Positions 46,054 to 59,147 of a stretch of 64,000 nucleotides of DNA are shown here, in pieces. Source of the DNA: Hirudinaria manillensis (Eukaryota > Annelida > Clitellata > Hirudinida > Hirudinidae); assembly GCA_034509925.1 (NCBI GenBank), contig CM067538.1, positions 4,877,778-4,941,777 on the forward strand, written 5' to 3'. The first letter of the stretch is position 1. Each line of letters opens with the position of its first letter. The position numbers were made by a program, and so were the translations under genes. The notes beneath the pieces were generated by a model that worked only from the letters and a program-made list of their open reading frames with translations, made no database searches and was not told the origin of the DNA.

Positions 46054-47347
46054 TTATTTCTTTTCACATCTCACAATCGGATGCTCCCCTGGAACATTTC
46101 TTATGGTGCAGTTTTCTTTGGAACAACCAATCTCCTGTCGTATATAAATACAGCATCAAATGGTTATCAAAGTAATACAAACATTAAGACCAACTAATTA
46201 CATTTGATCGGGGAAAAATCATGCATTAAAGTTATAACTTTTCATAAGCTTGTATATCTTCACCGTTAAGTAACATTACAAGACCTTATTTCTACAAACA
46301 TTTTCCGAAAATGGCAATTTTAGAGTCATTGCTTATCGACCAATCCGAGAGGTAATAATCGTTTCTATAATAATTACTTAATTTAACTTCTTGTAATAAA
46401 TTATTAGTAATAATTAATGAAACTATTTAAACATACCTTGCACATGTCGTTGCACCAGCACCTCTTACAATTATTTTTATCAATTAGAAAGCCAGATTCC
46501 TTACATTCCCTCCAACAATAAAACCCTGGGCATCTCTTGACTGCAACAAGTAGTTGAAATGAAATTTTATAATGGCTACTTGGAATCAAGTAATCATAAT
46601 CTTTATTCAGAAAATTCAATATAAACTTACAATCCACGCATACTGCCGAATCGATTGTGCAGACACCATTCTCTTTGAACAAGCAATTAGTTATGAGTCT
46701 CATTTCACAAATCTGTCTGATTGGGCATTCGTTGGCCTAAGAAAATTAATTCACAATTTTTATGTTATTTTTCTTGATAGAATCATTATCGTCTCTTTAA
46801 AGCGAATGGTTTTATTTATTTATTAACTCGAAATTTAATTCAATGTACCATTTAAATATTAACAAATTGGGTGAAAATAAGGAATCCACTGATACTGCGA
46901 TAGGAAAATGTTTGAATTGTCAATGTCGCTATAGTTTCAGTCACTAAATGCTAAATACATGAAGATCAAGTTGAAACAACTATTTAAATGTTACAAATAT
47001 TATATTAGAAGAGTTTACAAGTACGTTTTTACAGCAAGTTTTGTTTAAAAATTCTTTTAAAATTTGACTCACTGTTTCAAGACAGGATTCAAACGGATGG
47101 GAGCATTTACAATCTTCGCCGTATTCGTCTCGTGGTACAATACCTGGTATGATACTTTTATACGGGCACTCCTCACATACTGTAAAATAATTGAATTTCG
47201 TTTGATAAAATTGGTCTTTACGTTTCACTTTACGTTACACTTTCCAAATTATGCGTTCCCTATTTTACTTGGAAGTTCCCAAGGGTTAATCTCTTTGCAG
47301 TAACCAGACGCGAGAAACAAAATTAGAACCAAAAGTATGCGCTGCAT
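46054..47347 (-). CDS. Secreted cysteine-rich protein with antistasin-like domain, paralog C
   Basis: Five exons (minus): 47347-47269, 47179-47073, 46736-46631, 46540-46437 and 46134-46054, giving 158 residues. Signal peptide MQRILLVLILFLASG. Blocks: CEECPYKS...DCKC in exon 2, ECPIRQIC...NCLFKENGVC in exon 3, and KRCPGFYCWRECKESGF then LIDKNNCKRCWCNDMCK in exon 4. The tail EIGCSKENCTIRNVPGEHPI ends CEKK. All introns match gene A in position and phase. Gene C is closest to A in exons 2 and 5, while its upstream flank is closest to B, so the units may have exchanged sequence. Domain assignment as antistasin-like rests on the cysteine spacing in exon 4; inhibitory activity is inferred. Confidence 0.78.
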
Positions 47348-47395
47348 CTTTTAACGTTAACTTTGGAAAACTGCACGATTTTAGCAAATTGAAGG

Positions 47396-47418
47396 CTGTA
47401 TTTATTACCAATCATTTG
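47396..47418 (-). promoter_or_regulatory. Conserved core promoter element, gene C
   Basis: Minus-strand ATGATTGGTAATAAATACAG about 50 bases before the ATG. Confidence 0.35.
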
Positions 47419-47748
47419 TTTGATTTCTGATTCATGCTCTCTAAAAACAAACCTCAATTTTTAAAAGTATACTAAAAGTAATCGAAAAAAAATAATTTTA
47501 AATGGTTTGATTATCGATTTGTGTTCGTCTTGTCGATCGATCTGTTTAACTTGTTGTTTGGAATTGTGCCGAAATAATATTTCAATATTTATTTCGCATA
47601 AAATTGCTGCTATCGGAGTAAATGTTTGCTTAATATACTTTTGCTGTTGGTTTTTTCTGAAATTGTCATTAATTCAGACTATCGATTAGTTGTCATGTTC
47701 GATTTTATTTTGCTTATTATTATTGATTCTTAAATAAATTTATTATTA

Positions 47749-47790
<42 letters not shown>

Positions 47791-48720
47791 TAAGTTTATT
47801 AAAATATTAAGATTTTGCTTAATTTACTCCAATTGTTTCCTATTTCAAAACTTCGAAATTTATCAATGTTGATGAAGGAATGATGAACACTTCATAAACT
47901 TCCAAACTTTCTTCACGAGTGACGCCAGGCGAACGATGAATAATCATGTAAAATAAAGGGTTTTTTTGAAAAAATAATATGTTAAATAGTGAATTAATTA
48001 TAATTAAATAATAAAAACTCGTCATTTCAATATAATTGATAAATTTAACATTTTTGTTGACACTCGAATGTGGTGTTGTGGCCAGAACTGCAGTTAAAGT
48101 GTTACAGTTTTGGTCTCGTTGTGATTCGTCATTGATGGCCAGTTCTAATGGGAAACATGTCTGTTACAATATATTTTTATTTAACAACAATATTATTTAT
48201 TTAACGTTTTTATATGTTCTAGTAAGTATTTTCTTTGTTATGATATATTTGTATTTAATAATAATATTTAATAATTTCATGTATTCCAATAAATATATTC
48301 TTTATTACAATATATCTTCAACTTTTAAAATGGCGTAACTGATTCACCACCTTTTCTCTTATTTTTCTTGCTTCAAGTTTTTCTGGAAAATGAATCAGCA
48401 ATTACAAGAAGTTACTTTTTAAATTTTACGACGCGGGATGAGAATTTCGTAGTTTTTAAATAATTAAAAATAAAATAGAATTCTTGCATTTGTTTCGAAG
48501 ATTAATTATCAATAATTACGGTAATTTGTCATGTAATTACGTTTTGTCATCCGCATTTCGGGGGAAATATTGTGACCAAAGTCAAGTAATTATACGTAGC
48601 CAAACCTTCTTTGATTCCATGAATGAAAACATTAATTATATTTTTAGATTTAATTTTCAACAATCAATCTTAATTAGAAGACCTGACATTGATTAAAATT
48701 TTAGTTTTGATTTCTATAGC
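47419..48720. other. Upstream part of duplication unit C
   Basis: Carries an (ATT)n run at about 47748-47790 and sequence shared with both 40600-41010 and 44480-45010, so units A, B and C derive from one long ancestor. No gene supported. Confidence 0.5.
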
Positions 48721-50118
48721 TTAAAATTATTACTACTTGATACTATAATATGATAAATTAATATTATAATATGATTATTATACAACATATACAACTTTTA
48801 TACATAAAATTTAGTTTAGCCATTTTAATTTAATATTAATTTTAATCTAATAATATTTAAAATGAAACCAAGGAAATTTGAACATTAAACATTATTTAAC
48901 AATTAAATCGAAAATATCGTGTCAAAACTTTTCCCTTAAATTATAATTAAATTGCTTTTAATCTATTTATATCTCCTCGCCTCGCTTTCATTGGCCATTT
49001 TCAAATCGTTGCATTTATGAAGCAATTATATTATATTTATGTAAAACACAAATTTATTAAAAAAATATTTATAAGTATTATCTGTAAATATAAATTTATA
49101 TATAAAATATTTTAATACCTAATTAAATACATTTATATACATAAATTAATTATTTCTTAGAAATCGTACTTTTCCACGTCGCCATTCATCCGAACTTTTG
49201 AATTGAAGCCCTACGAAATCATGAAATCGATTAAAATGTTAATGAATAAAAAGATTTATGAACAAAAATAAGGAATAATTTAAATGGAAATGTTTATTAA
49301 AAATTATCGAATTTTTATGAAACCCTTCAATTAATAGTTAATTATAATTCGGTATTAGGCCGGAAATGTTTCCTAAATTGTGGTGGATTATCATAAATAT
49401 TACAAATTAAATTAAAGAAAATTAAATAAATTTATTGCAAAATATACATTTATTTCCTAAAAAATCCAGTTAATCTTTATAAATGTTTGAGAATAACTCA
49501 AAAGATAAGATTTAGAATTAATTGCTATTGTCTTATTAATCACTTAGAAATGTTTCATTTAAAAACAATTTAAAGTTTAATTACTTATATAAATATTTTA
49601 ATATATATAATTTTAAATATTATATATATATATATTTTATATTTAAAATTTTTTACAATATTTTATTTTAAGTCATATTTCGTTTAAAAACACTTCAATG
49701 TTTTCATTTCACGTAAATTCGATGCAAGATTTTCAAAAAAAATTCTTATGAATTCAGATCCTCAAGGTCGCCATTTCAAGATAAAGTTATTATTTTTTTG
49801 GAAATTTTTAGAGATTTTGTTTTAATTAAATTCAAAAATAAAAATCGAGATTTTTACTTGTCTATTTATTCATTTTTATTTCTAAAACTTTGCTGATTTA
49901 AATAATAATAATAATAATAATATAATTTAATGTCAACACGTATTATTATAAATTATATTTATTAATATAATATAAATAAATTATTTATCTCAGAAGGAAA
50001 TTTAAGTGTACGTAATTATTGTGGCAGGAGTTCTTGATAAAATAAAAAACAGGGCACTGATGGGCGTCCTCTGATTGCTTGGAAATCCGGGTGGTGTCAG
50101 CATAGAATCCACTCGGCT

Positions 50119-50523
50119 TCACAGGAAGTGATGTAATGATTTTTGGGTGGGTTGGAGGTGGGTAAGGGGTGGGTTGTTGGTGGGTCGAGGATGGAAAGTT
50201 GGGCGAAGCAGGGGGTATCCCATGGAAAAGTTACATTCTAACCCAATTGAATTTCGTTGTTTTTTTAAACCTTTAAATTTGAATGTTCTTGAAAGATGAA
50301 TTGTATGATTTCGTTTCGTCTCGTTAAACAGATCCTGGGATTTTTTTTCGGAATCGCTTTTGGATCTCCTGCAGCTTACATGTAAAAGGACTTTACATTT
50401 ACGAGGCACTGCTTTCTTAGGGTCATTACACTTGCATTTAGTTTTATATTTAGGGGACTGAGTGCTGAATTGACTTTTGTGTTCAACTAGTAATTTCCTT
50501 TTTAGGATTTTCAACTGCTGCAT
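50119..50523 (-). other. Unassigned 134-codon frame, Lys/Cys-rich
   Basis: Begins MQQLKILKRKLLVEHKSQF and contains CKCND and a CRRSKSDSEKK stretch, then a Pro/His/Thr-rich end. It is GC-richer than its flanks. No signal peptide and no known domain. It could be an exon of an unrecognised gene or chance. Confidence 0.2.
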
Positions 50524-51277
50524 TCGTAAGATTTTGAATGACAGGTTGAGTAAAATATCTGTTGTCCTCTCAATAAAAACTTATTAACTGTCTACTTTAG
50601 CATATTTTTTATCGAACTTATGAATTATTAAATAGTCTTTTATGGTGTCTTATTATAGAATTGATTGTTTGTAAAATATTTTAAGGTATCCATTAAATTT
50701 TGTTAAAATAATAAACAATCACAATGTCCTGTGGTGGCAGTCGTTGAATTGTTGATATCCAATGATGATACTTAATGATAATACTCCTTAATGATACTTA
50801 ATGATGATACCACTAAATCAAGACATTGCTATTGTAATTGTTCACAAACCTTTGTTAATGGCTCTTGTGGGCCTTCGGTTTGGGTTTAAATAAATCAATA
50901 AATACATAAATAAATAAATAAAATATTTAACGATGATACTCGTCAATTCCGATGTTCATGTCGACCATAATCAGCTTTAAGCGGGTTGAGCAGGTTTGAT
51001 GTTGTTTGTCAACTTGTGTACAAAAAGAGGCCAGCATTAGTTTTGTGCGTGGTTTGAATTGCAAATGGCGGATTTTCTGGATCAATTGAAGAATGCCTGA
51101 AGCTATTGTAGGGTCATTTGCATAATTGCTAGGCGTTAACCTATTGATTTGTACCCATGGAATACCCTCCTTCGAATACATTCTCGAATCGAATTACTGA
51201 ACTCGATTCATTGAGATTACAATAATAAATAAACAGGTATTAATATTATTATGAATCAATTAACTAATAATGTAATA

Positions 51278-51310
<33 letters not shown>

Positions 51311-52152
51311 TGCCTTTAAAGTATTTTTGTTGTGGAAAGAAGAAGTGAAATTCTTTTGGGTCTCTGCAACCGTCACTTCATTTGCATGCGATGTTCCACC
51401 TTTTTGAAAGCTTTTGGATTGTTTATGAATTGTCGCCGGTGCAATAAATTCTCGTAATAATCGTAATTTAGCATTTATTATTGAAAATAATATTCTTTTC
51501 AATACGAAATAGTAATTATAGAATAATAATAATAGTTAATATTAATAATAATCAAGTGAAGCATAAATTTAATACATTGTCCACATCAACTGCTTTTCTG
51601 AAATGAAAGTTTTTATTAAGCATTACAAGATCAAGATGTCAAGTATTTGCGAAATAATTAAATAATATTTATTAAATAACAATTAATTAGTATTAATAAT
51701 AAATCATTATCCTTAATATTAATATTATGTTATTAATAAACTTTTACCGGGTACAATTATTATTTAGTTATTATTACAAATATATAAGTTATTAAACTAC
51801 ATAAATAATTATAACTGATAAATTAACTTTAGTTAATATAATTAACAAACTTATTCCAATAATAAATACAATAACAAATGTTCTTGAAATTCGTATTCAG
51901 CTATTCTCAACTGAACTCATAAGCATTTGAATGATTGGAGTCTCATGAATAATTCATGAACTCCTTCTGAATGACGTAATCAATCGACTAATGACTATTC
52001 ATGAATAATGACCGAAAATAATTACATTTTCATGACAAATAAGGACTCATTGAACATTAACTTTGTTGTTGAAATGCAAGGCAAATGTAAATCATGATGC
52101 AATTCACTAGTAAACAATGGGCCAATCACCTAACACTAATATCAATTATACT

Positions 52153-52155
<3 letters not shown>

Positions 52156-52222
<67 letters not shown>

Positions 52223-52250
52223 TAATAATAATAATAATCATCATCATAAT
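52156..52250. repeat. (AAT)n microsatellite
   Basis: About 20 AAT units, then interrupted AATC units. Confidence 0.9.
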
Positions 52251-53794
52251 CATAATAATCATATTCATCATCATAATAATCATAAAAACAATAATAACGA
52301 CAGTAATAATATGTTTTTAAAATATACATAATTAGGATGATTTTCATGATTTCCGGAAACGGCGTTTGCAACGACTCAACAATTTATTTCAACAACAACA
52401 ACAACATTTGAATAATTTTAAAAAAATAAATTCGTAAATAAAAATTGCAAATATGATTTGAAATCGTTCCACGACTCGCGTGATGGACGCATCGGCATCT
52501 GTGATGGAAATCAAATAAAAAGAGGCAAAAGCGATTCAGAGCATGCATTGTAGTTGGGATAATAATAAAAAAATATTATTCAGTAAAAATACATCTTTAT
52601 TAAATATTAAATTACATAATAATTATAATAATGATAATAATATTAAAGTCATCATCACAATACTTATATTACATTATAGTTCTATTATAAGGTTATATTA
52701 TGAATATTATTATAATATAATATTATAGTATTCGTTTTAATAAATCGTACAAGTACTATTAGCTTTATTAATAATCAGGATAATCATTATATATATTATT
52801 ATAATAATAATAATATAATAATAATAAGAATAATAACAATATCTACTGAAGAGAAGTTACAAATTGCCGATCAATTATTTAAGCAAAACAAACACCCCGT
52901 AATTCCAACGCTCGGTGTTTTACTGCCGAGTATTTTTGTAAGCTATTGAATTTTATGTAATCCATTTTCAATGAATATTTACAGGGATGATTATTTCTAT
53001 CATGCGTATAATTTATATTTAATAAAAATATATACACGTTTAAATATAAAATATAAAAAATATATTTAAATAAAAGTGTATAAATGGTATATGCCGAAAA
53101 TATAAAACGTTTTATAATAATTAAGAATATAATTTCATTTCATGGGAACATTTCTGAAATGGTATCAAAGCCATTCGGAAACACGAGTTTCAGAAAATTC
53201 TTTATTGAAGAATTCAAAGCTGCAAAATATAAAGTAAAACATTCGAAAATATATTTACAACACGTTATGCACAATATTCAATGTACAAAGTACGATATAA
53301 AATGTACAGAGTACAACACACATTGGGCAAAGTACAATATGAAATGTACGGTGTTCATGGACAAATGTGTTAAGGAAAACGAGTATCTTTCGTGAGAAGT
53401 TGGGAAACTTAAAATCCCATGAAGGCCCAAAGAATGCGAAATCATTAAATTTAAATACAAACAAAAACAACTCTGAAGTATTATAACATGCTGTCACGTG
53501 TTTTTATGCTGTCGATGTTTAGAAATGCATTAATTTATATAGCGCTGGTTTTTAATAAAAACTTTCTTGAAGGAAGACTCTGATTCAAAATTCATGGTAC
53601 GTGTTTTATTGATTGGGTTCAGCTTGGATTTAGTTATTCATAGAACTCTTTGAATCAGTTTACTCATAAAAAAAACTATATTGCAAATAATAATTTTTAA
53701 TTTTCATATTTTAACTTTTGCTTTTAAAGATTGATTCGTCGTTCTTGTTAGAGAGTCAATTTAGAACTTTTTGCTGTTAAAATTAAGACAGAAC

Positions 53795-54021
53795 CTAACC
53801 TGATGAACGTATTTACATATATCGTTGAAATCATGGCTTAACATAAAACCTTTTGGTATCATTTCATGTGGACATTCCCTGCCTAATGTGAAACATTGTC
53901 ATTTATTTCGCAAGATTTCAATATCAAAGACCTACTCTTCTTTACTTGGAACATTCTAAGTTTTGTAAAGTCCATAAACGAAATACAAAACCAGATCCAA
54001 AAGTGTTAGCAAAAGCTGCAT
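53795..54021 (-). pseudogene. Decayed fourth copy of the cysteine-rich gene (exons 1-2)
   Basis: On the minus strand the ATG at 54021 opens MQLLLTLLDLVLYFVYG, parallel to the signal peptides of A-C, but a TAG comes soon after. GTTCCAAGTAAAG matches the exon 1 donor region. An exon 2-like segment (ECPHEMIPKGF...DICKYVHQ, about 53895-53800) follows an AG. The cysteines of the CxC block are partly replaced. Exons 3-5 were not found. It is older than the A-C duplications. Confidence 0.55.
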
Positions 54022-54495
54022 GTTGTAAAAAAGGTATTTTTACCAATTGTTATTAATATGGCTGTATTCCCAAAAAATCCAGGTCTAAATGTTAATAAAA
54101 CAAAATTCAATTTCAATCGATTTGCCTATCAATTTGTTTACTTTTAAGAGATAGAGTATTTAATAAGATGTGCCCAAACATAAACATATTCAACATTTGT
54201 TTTCCGCAAACAAAATATCGAATCACGTCTTTAATCGACTCAAGTAATTGTTTGGAAAATATGTTTGTAAATAAATCTACGAAATTATATTTGAAATCAT
54301 AAACAAAATTGGCAATTAATTATTGAATTATTAATTAATTAATATTAATTTGTGCTTATTTTAATCGAATGCAAGTGAAGCAAAATGTCCTAAGGCCGTT
54401 GAATTTGAAATAGATGAAACGATGTCATTACAAATTTTAAAATAATTTATTATGTATTTATTACATTATAAGCGATATAATTAATTAAGAATAAG

Positions 54496-54526
<31 letters not shown>

Positions 54527-56951
54527 GAGAATATATTTATTCAACATTGGATTCGTGAGAATTCTACATCATGCTCTCACATCAAGGAAATCCTCCGATA
54601 AGGACTAATGTGTTCCATCTCAAACCTAGTCTTTGGATTAAGGACGTCACTTCTGAAAATAATTCCATTTAATAATATGAATTATTAACGAGAAGTTAAT
54701 TATTGCAATTATCATAATTTATTATTATTTATTTACCTGTATTTGTCTGGTTTAAATAAAATCATAAAAATGCATAAATTGTGACTTCTTAAAATTATCT
54801 TCTTTAAAATTATCTTTTATTTCTTTTTCAACTTAACATGGAAAATCGAGAATTGTAAGTGGAATAAAATCCGTTATAATGGAGATTGAAGAAACAAATA
54901 GATTCGACAAAATAATAAATTTCAACAGCTTTTAGCTACAATAACAGCAAAAATTGCAACAACAATATCAATTTAATTATGGATGCTTTTCACCGTTAGC
55001 TTCACTTTCTTACTGTTTAAAATAAAGATTTTTATCATTTTTAACTTGATAATTTTATGTGTCATGCGTATGGGTAATAATTAATTTGAATTTTACGTAT
55101 AAAAAATTTATTTTGATCAACTTAAATTTTCACTGAAAAGCAAACTTATCGGAAACAAGCTTATTGAAAATCAGCGCCAATTTATGTCTCGAGTCCTCGT
55201 TTGAATAATCCTCAACGATGGCTGAAGGTTTTCGAGGGAAAAAAACTATTTTGAATAAATTATAGATTTTTTAAATTCTGAGCAGGAAAAATAAAAAGAC
55301 TTTGTAGATTGTGAAACTAAATTTAGAATGTAAATTTTAAGTAGAACTTCAAATGTTGCAGTGCAATGTCAGTTATTATTATTACGTAACATAACAGCAC
55401 GATATTGTATCTGGATGAAACATGGTGTAACATGGTTGCAAAGTAATTATGTAATAGTTGTAATAATGAATTAACCATTATCTTAATCATGATAATGTTG
55501 TCTTGTAATAAAACACAGCAAAACAGTGCATTTCTAATGCGCTACAACAATGTGGTTTCTAATGTTCAAGGAGTATTTTTCATGAAGGTCTGACAAAAAA
55601 AAAACCTGGATTATCGCGACAAAGAAAAATAATTATCGTGACTTTGACCTCTAAAGACGAGACACAAGACCGTCTTGGTCCAAGATCAAGGCGACAGTCA
55701 AAGAAGATTTTGCGTTTTTCGTACTTTTAACCTATTTAATCTCAATTTATTTTTTTATTTAATTTTTTTTAAAAGTAGTTAGTCTCAATTTATTTTTAAT
55801 ATTTAAAGCTCATTAAGGTCTCTTTCGAAATGTAAATCTGGCATAAATAATTAGCAACGGAATTTTTACTTATCTTTTCGAACCAGAATCTAATCGAATC
55901 AAAGACTAAGTTTTTTTGCATCAACTACGAACGAGAGGCACGTTTCACCACATCAAAAGATCTTAAAGCGTTAACGCGAGAGAAAACAGTGATAAGGATG
56001 AGTTTATAAAATAACAAAAAATTGATTCAGCAATTCAGCAATGTTCCTGGGAGTATCGCCATAAGCCAAATTTAATGTTGGTCTAATTCAGCATTTAATT
56101 ACTTCACAAGAGGAGGTGGTATTAACAGCTCATAACAAAATTAAGAGCTAAAGACGAAGGTTAAACGAAGCGACAAGATTCACTATAAAATGAGGATATT
56201 GAAATACGATCACAAAGGATTATTATTATTATTATTATTATCTGGCTAAAGAACACTACAAATATCTTCACGGATGAAGCCTAATCCTCCCACAGATGCG
56301 TCCTATTTCAGAAGGGCCGTTTGACCTCGGGTTCAAATAATGTTTCGAAAGTCTGAAAGAATTTGAAAATTTTCTTTTGTAAGTAAATAATACCGTCACT
56401 TCTTCCACTCGTAAAATGACTGTTGTATTGTGGTCCTGCGTCCCTGGCTTAATATTATTTATTATAATATATTTATTACACTTAATGTAAATAATATATT
56501 TACACTTAGTAATATAAATAATTAAATTTTTTTAATATAATATTGTATTTAGTTTATTAATTATTAAGATTATCCATTTAGAGGAGGCCCATTTCGTCGA
56601 CCATCTATATAATTCTCCAAGAGCACTTGTTGAGTCTTACGCTGACATGTTAAGCTTAAGTTAAGTTTCGAACACGACATACTATGACAGTTGAAAAAAA
56701 ATCTCAAAGAATTTAGGAACCTTCTGAAAAAGCATTCAGGCATCGTTAGCTGCCGGAAAACTAGTTGAACTTCTAAATTATGTGTTTTCAAGTCATCAAA
56801 GAAAATATTCGATTTGAACAATTGATTTTTGAAAAGCTTATTTTATGATAGGAACGAAAAAAATGTTCATAATCATGTCCTGGTCTTTGTTTCGATATTG
56901 ATTTATCAATGATACCTTGTATCATCTTTAGTTGCCTCAAGACGGAAGCTC

Positions 56952-56983
<32 letters not shown>

Positions 56984-59147
56984 CATTTCGTATCGTCAAG
57001 AACGTCTATTTAGTCTTTGTCTTGATCATGGTAAGGATAAGGCTGATTTGGTCTTGATAATTATATTATTGAAATAGCCAAATCAACTTGAGGGCTTAAA
57101 AAAATTAACAAAATTAAAGAAATGTTGTCTTTAAATTAAATATGGGAAAAGATGCACCGAGATTTTAAAAGTTTTCTCGTCTTTTCGAGAATTTGTTGTC
57201 ACTTGAAAGTGAATATCTATAAATCCAGACAAGTTGTAGATGGATTTAAATAAAATCCAGACACAAGATTACTTCATTTATTTAGACAAAGATTATCCAG
57301 ACCATTAATGCCAATAATAAATTTAGAAAATAAGAAAACGAAAACACATCAACAGGAAAGCTTGTGAGGAATGCCTTCCTTTTCTTTATAAAGAGTCTCC
57401 ATTCAAGCCTGAACATCTCATCATCATGCAATCTTCCCTTCGGAAGAGGAAGATATTGCAACAACGGGCTCATTAGGCAGGAGATTTTATCATTGAAATG
57501 ATTATCCAACAAATCCTATCCTGACATTTCCGATGATTAATTCGTACTTTCATGTTGTGACTCTCAATTTGCACAGATATTTTTTAGCTGGTCACACTAA
57601 TTGCAATCTCGAACGAACTCGAAATGCAAGTTTCATTTTCTTTCCGAGAATAGAAATTCTGAGCATTTCTTGGAAATTAAAAATGAAATCGACTTTTAAA
57701 GACGAAAAAATAAACGTTCGTATCGTTCTTTAGCCTTTTTTTTTTTAGATCGAAACACGAAAAATAAATTATGCGTCTTTAAGGCGAAATAATCAGCAAA
57801 AATTTGCAAAAGTAATACATCCCGGTCTCTCATGGTTTTATCATTTTTGGCCAAAAAAACATCGCGCTGATGTTTTGAAGAGTTGACAAAGGAGAACCAA
57901 TCAATCAGAATTATGGCTTCTACTTCTCAGGAAAAGAAAGACTCATGTAGACCCTAATTAAGGAGATGAATGACCACAAACATCTGAAAGGGATAAAGTA
58001 AGACTGTAAATAATATTATTCAACATAATTTGCGACTAAATTTCTTACTCTGTCTTTTTTTGGGAATTATGAAGTAAAGTTTTTAAGCACAATTCTAATT
58101 TCTAAGCACAATTTCTAATCAAAGGGTTAGATTAATGTAACAAAACAGTAAAGACAACTACAATTATCCCCGGATAAGTATGAATCTTCAAATGAGACAA
58201 TATAATGGTTAATTAAAAGTCTTAACTTTTAAAGAAATACATTTTATTAAATTTTATCAATTATTGACCCTCTTATATTGCCACACCAGCCTTCAGCAGT
58301 TTCAGATGTTTTCTTAATGAAGTCACTTTTCTCGATGCTTAATATCACTCAATATTTTATTCTAAAGTCACTTAATAGTTTTTATCGTTCCGATCATTTC
58401 CCCATTACTAAATAAGTAAATTAATAAAATGAAATGCTGTGAATTAACTGCATTTATTATTAATTATCGAAAGCTTTTGAGAAAGTAAATATTTCTATTT
58501 AAATAAATGATGAAAAAACAGTGAACATCTGAAAACACGAACGTATCAATGAATGGATGTTTGCTTTCTTTTCCTTCAAAATTATAATTAATTGTGTACA
58601 CCGTCAACAATCAATCAAGGCAATAATATCTTAAAAACTATAATATTAATAATGCATTATATTAAATTAAAAATTATTTATTCATAATTTCCAAAGCGTC
58701 AACCGCTCCTTGTCGTCTCATTAGGCATCTGTTGATGTTCGCAACAATACAATTTTTGAGGAGAAACACATTTTGGGCTTGATTTCTTTAAAAAAAAAAA
58801 ATTGGCACAAATCAATTGTGAAACATATTCCAGTTTCTTTCGATTCGTTAATGTACTTTAATATTTAAAAAACGGACTCATCTTTTCAGCCTCGGGCTGC
58901 CTTTCATTTTGAATTCATCTTTCTTGCAGAAATACAAAACAAAAAGCACGACAACAATGAATGCAAAGTAAAAGAATAAAATTAAAAATTGTTCAAAAAA
59001 AATCGTCTCGCTTTGAGGGGAAAGTCATTCTGTACGTTATAGAGCATCGAGGAACTATACATCTCAGAAGTAGCGGGTTCTCATCGACTCTGAATCATTT
59101 CAAGGAAGACACTCCAAGTGGAACGATTTGCCGGATCATCGATTTAA
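54022..59147. other. AT-rich intergenic DNA before the GPCR
   Basis: Short (AAT)n runs at 54498-54526 and 56952-56981 and an (ATT)n run at 56219-56240. Several short frames have no domain or splice context. Promoter and 5' UTR of the GPCR presumably lie in the last kilobase. Confidence 0.4.

Larger units (their letters stand above)
48721..53794. other. AT-rich region without confident genes
   Basis: Two minus-strand frames stand out slightly: 50523-50119 (134 codons, Lys/Cys-rich, with KTKCKCNDPKKAVPRKCKV) and 51181-50927 (84 codons). Neither has a recognised domain or clear splice signals. (AAT)n tracts lie at 51283-51310 and 52156-52250. 53270-53350 holds degenerate repeats of AAAGTACAATATGAAATGTAC, which make the 103-codon plus frame there. 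Confidence 0.35.

Noticed and set aside
47840-48338. Small frames upstream of gene C
   Set aside because: They lie in non-coding sequence shared with units A and B and are not conserved as frames there.
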